Origin: Variovorax sp. CF079
GTDB taxonomy: Bacteria > Pseudomonadota > Gammaproteobacteria > Burkholderiales > Burkholderiaceae_C
Direction of reading: 5' to 3'
Length of the DNA: 54,280 bases
Assembly (NCBI RefSeq): GCF_900101545.1
Contig: NZ_FMZU01000034.1
Location: forward strand, 1 to 54,280
Under the pieces are notes generated by a model, which was given only the letters and a program-made list of their open reading frames with translations, was not told where the DNA came from and did no database searches. Positions within the stretch are counted from its first letter, which is position 1, and each line of letters starts with the position of its first letter. Positions 44,134 to 50,185 of this stretch are shown piece by piece. A program made the translations under genes and the position numbers.

Positions 44134-44960
44134 GCGGGTGGCATTTCAGGCTGCGGCAGGCGCCTGCGCTGCGCGTCGATCTGCGCGGCATCACGCCCGC
44201 CGTGCTTGCAGGGCTCCCGATCGAGCAGGTCGAGCGGCTGCACGTCGGCCATGGCAACACGACGCTGGCGTTGGCGGAACTCTTCGACATCGCGCCGCGC
44301 GAGGAGGGCGTGCTGCATTTCGAAGGCAGTCTCGAACGCTTCGACCGCATCGGCTGGCAGATGGACAGCGGCCGCATTCGCGTCGAGGGCCATGCCGGCG
44401 ACTATGCGGGCGGCTGCATGCGCGCGGGCGAGCTGCAGATCGAGGGCCGCGCAGGCCTGCTGGCTGCTTGCGAAATGGCGGGCGGCACGCTCACCGTCGA
44501 GGGCGATGTCGGCGACTTCGCCGCCAGCATCTTGCCCGGCAGCATGGACGGCATGCGCGGCGGCACCTTTGTCGTCCGCGGCAATGCGGGCGAGCGCTTC
44601 GGCGACCGCATGCGGCGCGGCACCGCCCTGGTCCATGGCGACGTGGGGGCTTTCCTCGGTTCGCGCATGGTCGCGGGCACCATCGCCGTGGGTGGCCGTG
44701 TCGGTGCCCATGCGGGCCATGGCATGCGTCGCGGCAGCGTGGTGTTTGCGGGGCCCGGCGCGGCCGTGCCGATCGGCGTCGAGACGATGCCGACCTTCGT
44801 GGCGAATCGCGCCGCGACCCCCGTGTTCTGGGCTTTGCTGGCGCGCGATCTGGCGCGTCATGGCGGAGCTTTCGGCGAACTGCCAGCGCGCCGCATCGAG
44901 CGCCATCTGGGCGATCTCGCAGCCGATGGCAAGGGCGAGCTGATCTACGTGAACCCGTGA
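44130..44960 (+). CDS. fhcC: Formyltransferase/hydrolase complex subunit C
   Basis: The 276-aa product is a right-handed beta-helix of the GXGXG type, related to glutamate-synthase alpha C-terminal domains. Repeats are visible in VEGHAGDYAGGCMRAGELQI, VEGDVGDFAASILPGSMDG and VHGDVGAFLGSRMVAGTIAV. It scaffolds the complex. It is the last of the four fhc genes, 30 bases before a Fae-like gene. Confidence 0.93.
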   Translation: MSGWHFRLRQAPALRVDLRGITPAVLAGLPIEQVERLHVGHGNTTLALAELFDIAPREEGVLHFEGSLERFDRIGWQMDSGRIRVEGHAGDYAGGCMRAGELQIEGRAGLLAACEMAGGTLTVEGDVGDFAASILPGSMDGMRGGTFVVRGNAGERFGDRMRRGTALVHGDVGAFLGSRMVAGTIAVGGRVGAHAGHGMRRGSVVFAGPGAAVPIGVETMPTFVANRAATPVFWALLARDLARHGGAFGELPARRIERHLGDLAADGKGELIYVNP

Positions 44961-44990
44961 CCCACGGCTCTTCTAACATCTGGAGTCTTT

Positions 44991-45524
44991 GTGACGCATC
45001 CCCATCTCTTCCACGCCGGCGAGGCCACCGTACTCGCCAAGGACGGCCAGTTCACCGATGCCATGCCGGAGATCCTGATCGGCCTTGTCGACGGGCCGGT
45101 GGGCGCCGCCTTCGCCGGCATGATGGCGCAGAGCAAGGGTCACACGGCGATGTTCGCGATCCGCGCCTGCAACCAGCTCGTGCGACCGGCCACCATCATG
45201 GTGCCCAAGGTCACGCTCAAGGATTCGGCCAACATCGAGCTCTTCGGCGGGGTGGTGCAGAGCGCGACCGCTGACGCGGTGGTCGATTGCCTGATCGAGG
45301 GCATCATTCCCAAGGACCTGGCCAACGAGCTGTGCATCATCAGCCTGGTGTGGATCGATCCGCGATGCGCCAGGGACGACAATCTCGACAAGAAAGACAT
45401 GTACCGCACCAACTACGAGGCCACCAAGCTCGCGATCCGGCGCGCGTTGAACAACGAGCCCACCGTGGACGAACTGATCGCCAATCGCCACCGGATCAAG
45501 CACGACATGGACGACTGGAGCTGA
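44991..45524 (+). CDS. Formaldehyde-activating-enzyme homologue lacking the key His
   Basis: The 177-aa product is a clear Fae relative (PATIMVPKVTLKDSANIELF, RTNYEATKLAIRRALNNEPT), but at the active-site loop it reads FTDAMPEILIGLVDGPVGAA where Fae has NEVAHIDLLIGPRG, so the His thought to be the general acid is absent. It may be a non-catalytic or re-tasked paralogue like Fae2/Fae3 of other methylotrophs. GTG 44,991 has GGAG at 44,978-44,981. It ends directly against the pabB ATG at 45,525. Confidence 0.87.
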   Translation: MTHPHLFHAGEATVLAKDGQFTDAMPEILIGLVDGPVGAAFAGMMAQSKGHTAMFAIRACNQLVRPATIMVPKVTLKDSANIELFGGVVQSATADAVVDCLIEGIIPKDLANELCIISLVWIDPRCARDDNLDKKDMYRTNYEATKLAIRRALNNEPTVDELIANRHRIKHDMDDWS

Positions 45525-47429
45525 ATGCCTAGGGACTGTCTCAGCTTCGCGCTGCTCGACGACTGCGCCTCGACGCGCGAGCGGCCGACCAGCCGGCTGT
45601 ACACCGGCTATGTCCGCCAGCACCGTTGCACCGACCCAGCGAGTCTCGACACCGTGTGGGACCAGGTCGATGCCGATCTGCGGCAGGGCCTGCACGCGGT
45701 CCTTCTGGCCGATTACGAGTGGGGTGCCAAGCTGCTGCATGCCGGGCAGGCGCGGCTCGCATCGGAAGATGCTTCGGCGCTGCGGGTGCTGATGTTTCGC
45801 CAATGCGCGAGGCTCTCGGCCGACGAGGTCGCCACCTGGCTCGCGGAGCGCGAACAGAGCGAATCGTCCGAAGCCGGCGAGCCGCAGGCCGCCGGCGTGA
45901 TGGAGCTCGTGTCCAGCATCGACGAAGCCGCCTTCACCGATGCCATCGCGCGCATTCACGCCGCCATCCGGGCGGGCGAGACCTACCAGGTCAACTTCAC
46001 CTACCGCCTGCAGGGCCGAAGCTACGGTTCGCCCGTGAGCCTGTACCGGCGGCTGCGCGCGCGCCAGCCCGTGGCCTACGGCGCGCTGATCGCCTTGCCG
46101 CAGAGCGAGAAGGAAGAGGAGGGCGATGTCACGCACGTGCTCTCGTGCTCGCCCGAACTCTTCCTGCGCCACGATGCCGGCGTGCTGACAGCGCGTCCGA
46201 TGAAAGGCACGGCGGCGCGCGGCGGCGCGCCCGAGGGCGACAGCGAGATGGCGCGCCTGCTGTCGGTGGACCCCAAGAACCGCGCCGAGAACGTGATGAT
46301 CGTCGACCTGCTGCGCAACGACATCGGCCGCGTGGCGCGCATCGGTTCGGTGAAGGTGCCGGCGCTGTTCGCCGTCGAACCCTACGCCACGGTGTTCCAG
46401 ATGACCTCGACCGTGCAGGCGAGGCTGCGCGCCGAGGTCGGCATGCCCGAGCTGCTGCGCGCTGTGTTTCCCTGCGGTTCCATCACCGGCGCACCCAAGC
46501 ACCGCACGATGGAATGGATCGCCGCGCTGGAGAGCACGCCGCGCGGGCTCTACTGCGGTGCCATCGGTTGGGTCGATGCGCCGGCGCACGGCGCGCGCAT
46601 CGGTGACTTCTGCCTGTCGGTAGCGATCCGCACCCTGACGCTCGGCGCCGAGGCCGGGCATTCGCGGCCGCTGCGGCTGGGCATCGGCGCCGGCATCGTG
46701 CAGGACAGCCGCGCCGCCGACGAGTTCGAGGAGTGCCTGCTCAAGGCGCGCTTTCTCACCGCCCTCGATCCGGGCTTCGAACTGTTCGAAACCATGCATG
46801 CCACGCGGCGTGAAGGCATCCGGCACCTGGAGCGGCACCTGGCGCGGCTGGCGCGCAGCGCCCGCTCGTTGGGCTTCGCGTTCGACCGCGACGCGGCGCT
46901 CGCGGCCTTGCGCGAAGCGTTGCCGGCGCTCGCGCCGGGGCAACCCTCGCGCCTGCGCCTGGCGCTGGCGCATGACGGGCGGCTTCACCTCACGCACGCG
47001 CCGCTGGCGCCCCTCGCCGGCGGCGCGGTGAAGCTGCTGATTGCAGACGAACGATTGCCCGATGGGAACCCGTTGGCTGCGCACAAGACCACATTGCGCC
47101 GGCACTACGACGCCGGCGTGCGTGCCGCGGAACGCGCCGGCGCCTTCGACAGCGTGTTCTTCACGGCCGACGGCCGGCTCGCCGAAGGCGGACGCAGCAC
47201 GCTGTTCGCGCGCATCGAAGGGCGCTGGTGGACGCCGCCGGTCGCCGATGGCGCGCTGCCCGGCGTCATGCGCGAGGTGCTGCTCGAAGATCCCGCGTGG
47301 CAGGCGGCCGAACGCACGCTGCGCCGGGAAGACCTGCAGGCGGCGCAGGCGCTCGTGGTGTGCAACGCGCTGCGCGGCGCGCTGCCGGCGCAGCTCCAGC
47401 TCCAGGCGCATGAGGCTTCGGCCGCGTGA
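45525..47429 (+). CDS. pabB: Aminodeoxychorismate synthase component I fused to aminodeoxychorismate lyase (PabB-PabC)
   Basis: At 634 aa this is two enzymes in one. Residues about 1-395 are the chorismate-binding PabB part (FTYRLQGRSYGSPVSLYRRL, VLSCSPELFLR, ARPMKGTAARGG, PCGSITGAPKHRTMEW). Residues about 410-630 are a class IV PLP enzyme (LFETMHATRREGIRHLERHL, HKTTLRRHYDAGV with the predicted PLP lysine, GALPGVMREVLLED). Together they convert chorismate to p-aminobenzoate, the substrate of beta-RFAP synthase. Position in the C1 cluster suggests a dedicated supply for H4MPT. Glutaminase PabA is not present. Confidence 0.92.
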   Translation: MPRDCLSFALLDDCASTRERPTSRLYTGYVRQHRCTDPASLDTVWDQVDADLRQGLHAVLLADYEWGAKLLHAGQARLASEDASALRVLMFRQCARLSADEVATWLAEREQSESSEAGEPQAAGVMELVSSIDEAAFTDAIARIHAAIRAGETYQVNFTYRLQGRSYGSPVSLYRRLRARQPVAYGALIALPQSEKEEEGDVTHVLSCSPELFLRHDAGVLTARPMKGTAARGGAPEGDSEMARLLSVDPKNRAENVMIVDLLRNDIGRVARIGSVKVPALFAVEPYATVFQMTSTVQARLRAEVGMPELLRAVFPCGSITGAPKHRTMEWIAALESTPRGLYCGAIGWVDAPAHGARIGDFCLSVAIRTLTLGAEAGHSRPLRLGIGAGIVQDSRAADEFEECLLKARFLTALDPGFELFETMHATRREGIRHLERHLARLARSARSLGFAFDRDAALAALREALPALAPGQPSRLRLALAHDGRLHLTHAPLAPLAGGAVKLLIADERLPDGNPLAAHKTTLRRHYDAGVRAAERAGAFDSVFFTADGRLAEGGRSTLFARIEGRWWTPPVADGALPGVMREVLLEDPAWQAAERTLRREDLQAAQALVVCNALRGALPAQLQLQAHEASAA

Positions 47430-47458
47430 GGCGCGCGCGTTCGACTCCCGGCCCCGCA

Positions 47459-48115
47459 ATGAAGCTGGCGCTGTTCGATCTCGACCACACCTTGATTCCG
47501 TTCGACAGCGGCATGGCCTGGACGCGCTTCCTGATCGCGCGCGGCGTCCTGCCGGCGCATGCGGAGTCGGTCTACCTGGGCTATTGCCAGCAGTACGTGG
47601 CCGGCACGCTGGACATTCGCGAGCTGCATCGCATCAGCGTCGCGCCGCTGGCGCGCTTCGGCCTCGCCGTGCTGCGGCAATGGGCGAGCGAGTTCGAGGC
47701 CGAGATGGCGCCGCAGGTGCCCGAGGCGATGCGTGCGCTGGTGCGCCAGCACCAGGCCGCCGGCCACCTCTGCGCCATCGTGACCGCCACCACCTGGCTC
47801 ATCGCCGAGCCCTTTGGCCGGCTGTTCGGCGTTGCCGACGTGCTGGCGACGCAGTCGCGGGTCGTCAACGACGCGCTCGACGGGGCGATCGACGGCGACC
47901 CGTGCTTCGGCGTCCACAAGCTGATGCACGTGAAGCGCTTTCTGACAACGCGAGGCTTGTCGCTCGAGGCGCTCGAGCGATCGTGGTTCTATTCCGACTC
48001 GATCAGCGACCTGCCGCTCCTGGGCGCGGTCTCGGATCCGGTGGCGGTGTGCCCCGACGAGCGCCTGCGCGCCCTGGCCTTGGATGCCGGCTGGGAAATT
48101 CTCGAACGCACCTGA
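47459..48115 (+). CDS. HAD-superfamily subclass IB phosphatase
   Basis: The 218-aa product has motif I LALFDLDHTLIPFDSG, motif II VTATTWLIAEPFG and motif III FYSDSISDLPLLGAV, the SerB/PSP-like HAD-IB layout. ATG 47,459 starts the family N-terminus; GTG 47,426 overlaps the pabB stop and would add 11 residues. The substrate is unknown. As the last gene of the rightward C1 block it may dephosphorylate a cofactor intermediate, since bacterial H4MPT is the dephospho form; this is only an inference. Confidence 0.85.
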   Translation: MKLALFDLDHTLIPFDSGMAWTRFLIARGVLPAHAESVYLGYCQQYVAGTLDIRELHRISVAPLARFGLAVLRQWASEFEAEMAPQVPEAMRALVRQHQAAGHLCAIVTATTWLIAEPFGRLFGVADVLATQSRVVNDALDGAIDGDPCFGVHKLMHVKRFLTTRGLSLEALERSWFYSDSISDLPLLGAVSDPVAVCPDERLRALALDAGWEILERT

Positions 48116-48119
48116 AGAT

Positions 48120-48427
48120 GCCGACCTTCGCCGTGAACTCTCAACGTCATTCCCTCCAGCACATGGTCGCGGCCCTCTTGATTGCACATCAGCCTGGGCG
48201 GGAACGGAATGAACCAGGCGGAGCTTGGCGGCCTTGAGCGGCGCGATCGCGTCTCGAACCTTCCGCCAAAGCTCGGCGCGGAGCTCGGATGGCGTGCTGC
48301 GGTAGTTCAGCGTCTGGCTTCACGTCGCGAAGACGAGCCGTCAGGCGTGCGCTCGGCCCAGATAGAAGCGCCCGCAGTCGATCAGCGTCTTGTCAGTCCA
48401 TGAGGCCGTGCGGACGAGGATGACCAT
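48120..48427 (-). pseudogene. Decayed DUF72 (YecE-like) gene
   Basis: Read leftward from ATG 48,427, the first frame gives MVILVRTASWTDKTLIDCGR and then FYLGRAHA and a stop; the start matches DUF72 proteins (ILVGTASWTD). A further stretch reads TLNYRSTPSELRAELWRKVR and DAIAPLKAAKLRLVH, and a frame change gives CNQEGRDHVLEGM, both like later DUF72 segments. Stop codons, at least one frameshift and a large internal loss make it non-functional. Family length is about 240-280 aa; about 100 codons remain. Confidence 0.65.
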
Positions 48428-48450
48428 GCGCCGCTATGGAAAGAGGCCAT

Positions 48451-48717
48451 CTACTGCAGCCAATGGCCGCTGGCTGTCGTCGCATCCCGCTTGTTGGCCA
48501 CCAAGAGCCCGTCGACGAGCTTCTTCGCCTTGCAGTCGAGCTTGTCAAAAATGATCTCCCGTTCGGCCTGGCTCGTGGTCAACGCGACCCGGCCCGCGAA
48601 CTCGCCGCCCCGATGGACATCGGCATGCGCGGAAATCTGCTCGCCATCACCAGTCACCTCGATGGTGATGACCGCGCCTCGATAGTCGAATTTCCTCTGA
48701 ATAATCTCATTGTTCAT
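48451..48717 (-). CDS. Small hypothetical protein (88 aa)
   Basis: ATG 48,717 is preceded by GGGAG at suitable spacing (GGGAGATCAATATG) and opens an 88-aa frame: MNNEIIQRKFDYRGAVITIE, then GGEFAGRVALTTSQAEREII. The segment alternates polar and hydrophobic residues, suggesting a small beta-alpha protein without a signal peptide or membrane segment. I do not recognise a family. The ribosome-binding site and amino-acid composition support a real gene. Confidence 0.55.
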   Translation of the reverse strand: MNNEIIQRKFDYRGAVITIEVTGDGEQISAHADVHRGGEFAGRVALTTSQAEREIIFDKLDCKAKKLVDGLLVANKRDATTASGHWLQ

Positions 48718-48851
48718 ATTGATCTCCCTGGGAAGCTGCACGAGCTGCAACTCGGAGTTGGGGCAACGCTGTACCAAGAGTCAGCTGCCGGCGGCAGCCG
48801 CCGGATCACCTCTAGGATGAGGTCACGGGCATGGAATGGCGCGAACCACGG

Positions 48852-49052
48852 TCAAGCCAATCGTCGTTCGACCCAGTGGGTATCGTTACCAAAGAGACGA
48901 TTTCCCTGGTGTGCAACGAAGGCCAATTTTTCCCGGTTGTGGGGTGTGTCCGGCCGCCACAGCTCATGGACAACGGCCACAGCCTCTTGCTGGACCAGAT
49001 CGTTCGAACGGCGCAGCCTGATCTCGATGAGTGCACGTGATTTGCGGGACAC
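48852..49052 (-). CDS. Small protein family member A (66 aa), paralogue of the protein at 52,813
   Basis: The GTG at 49,052 is preceded by AGGAGAAGCCA and starts VSRKSRALIEIRLRRSNDLV. The C-terminal half ELWRPDTPHNREKLAFVAHQ and NRLFGNDTHWVERRLA matches the product at 52,813-53,016 (about half of the aligned residues identical, including PDTPxNRE and THWxERR). Both are charged, lack a signal peptide, and begin with GTG. No known family is recognised. The gene lies downstream of a promoter whose -35 overlaps the ATGTGAA-N3-TTCACAT palindrome at 49,138. Confidence 0.7.
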   Translation of the reverse strand: MSRKSRALIEIRLRRSNDLVQQEAVAVVHELWRPDTPHNREKLAFVAHQGNRLFGNDTHWVERRLA

Positions 49053-49079
49053 TGGCTTCTCCTTTCGTCGTGTTCCACC

Positions 49080-49103
49080 ACGTAAGAGCGTGCTGTCTTA
49101 CGT
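49080..49103. promoter_or_regulatory. Inverted repeat in the leader of small protein A
   Basis: ACGTAAGA (49,080-49,087) and TCTTACGT (49,096-49,103) are perfectly complementary around an 8-base loop. They lie between the predicted -10 box (49,116-49,121, TACATT read leftward) and the start codon at 49,052, so they could be a second operator or an mRNA hairpin. Confidence 0.45.
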
Positions 49104-49137
49104 CGCATCAGGCGCAATGTACGGCAATATTCGCCGG

Positions 49138-49154
49138 ATGTGAACTTTTCACAT
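49138..49154. promoter_or_regulatory. Palindromic operator site 1 (ATGTGAA-N3-TTCACAT)
   Basis: The arms are perfect, with CTT between. A third half-site TTCACAT follows at 49,159-49,165 in direct orientation. Read leftward, the TTCACA of the palindrome is followed after 17 bases by TACATT, forming a plausible sigma-70 promoter for small protein A. On the right the acyl carrier protein gene starts at 49,198. An identical-arm palindrome is at 52,683. Confidence 0.65.
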
Positions 49155-49197
49155 ACTCTTCACATAGGTGCCAAGATGTACTTGACCGGGAATACGC

Positions 49198-49488
49198 ATG
49201 GACTCGTCACTGAACAACACCATGGTTGACGTGAGCTCGGGCCCAAGTTCGCTGAACGAACTTCGGGATTTGATCCTCAAGCTATACGGCAGCGAAGCGG
49301 CAGCGCTCGAACCACACGCGCCCCTGCGCGACAAGGGATTCGATTCGCTGACGCTGATCGAATTCGTGTTCGCGATCGAAGACCGCTTCTCCATCTCTAT
49401 TGCGGATGAAGAGACGAACAGCGTGGACACGCTGGCCGGGCTCGCGGCGGTAGTCGACGACAAGATCCGGATGACGCAAGCCAAGTGA
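49198..49488 (+). CDS. Acyl carrier protein (orphan)
   Basis: The 96-aa product has the ACP core LNELRDLILKLYGSEAAALE and RDKGFDSLTLIEFVFAIEDR, with the phosphopantetheine serine at residue 50 in DSL and the acidic recognition helix that follows. An extra N-terminal stretch of about 18 residues precedes the core. It is not next to fatty-acid, polyketide or peptide-synthetase genes, so its partner is not known; it resembles ACPs with specialised roles. GGGA precedes ATG 49,198. The start lies 44 bases after the palindromic operator. Confidence 0.85.
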   Translation: MDSSLNNTMVDVSSGPSSLNELRDLILKLYGSEAAALEPHAPLRDKGFDSLTLIEFVFAIEDRFSISIADEETNSVDTLAGLAAVVDDKIRMTQAK

Positions 49489-49978
49489 AAGCCGAGGTCG
49501 CCGTCAATAGCGGCATATCCGTCATCGCTCGAACGCTGCCTCTTGGCGAGGCCAGGGCTCGTTGATGGCAGCAAGCCCGTCGTCGGTGAGATAGAGGTCG
49601 AACTCTCCGTGGCGGGGCCATCTCGCGCTGCTCGCGGAGGGTAAGTTGAGCCGCGCATGGCGCGCCCAAGGTTCGTGCCTACCTGAAGGCGAAATAGGCA
49701 CCATGAGCTCAAAGGCTGCAGTCGCGACTACCGGGAGGCCTGGCGCCGAGTTCCGCGCTGCCATCACTTGCTCAGTTGCCTGGTTTGCCGCCCACTTGGT
49801 GGCTGCGGCGCGCATTCAATCGACAAGCTTCGACGCGTGCTCCAGTGCGCCACATTTCGTCAGGACGCGGTCCATTGGGAGATCGTGACTTGACGCCCTG
49901 ACGGCTGAATGATTGCAGTCCAACACGGTCCTTGACCGGCCCGAGCTGTGGCCTGTGGAGCTAGGTTCGCTACAAGAA
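49489..49978. other. Region without a convincing gene
   Basis: These 490 bases hold no open frame with a family match, a good ribosome-binding site and consistent codon use. A leftward frame at 49,522-49,815 contains FDLYLTDDGLAAINEPWPR, which resembles the tail of small HTH-type proteins and may be a gene remnant, but the rest of the frame is not recognisable. Confidence 0.4.
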
Positions 49979-50010
49979 GCCCTGCCCGGACTTTCGTCTC
50001 TGGGCAGGGC
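49979..50010 (-). terminator. Probable rho-independent terminator of the zinc-ribbon operon
   Basis: GCCCTGCCC (49,979-49,987) and GGGCAGGGC (50,002-50,010) form a 9-bp stem with a 14-base loop. Read leftward it is followed by TTCTTGTA. It lies about 175 bases after the stop of the leftward 576-aa gene, which it would terminate. Confidence 0.6.
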
Positions 50011-50185
50011 CTCCGCGCGTTCGGGGTGTCCGTTTCCGGCTTTCCCGAACTCGACCTTCCTCCAGTGCAACCGCATCGGATGGGTTCGGTGCACCCCGCA
50101 GGACGCCGCCTACTTGGTCGGTCCGGCGCACGATTCATCCTGCGGAACCTGTGGAGCTGGGCGCGACGGTCGCTTCTGCTGGCCC

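Noticed and set aside
44973..47459. Leftward 828-codon open frame opposite pabB and the Fae-like gene
   Set aside because: There is no recognisable domain, and its composition is typical of the antisense of GC-rich coding sequence; pabB on the other strand is unmistakable.
49138..49154. CRP or FNR binding site
   Set aside because: The half-sites TGTGA and TCACA are separated by 5 bases, whereas CRP sites have 6 and FNR sites use TTGAT/ATCAA. A related but different regulator is more likely.
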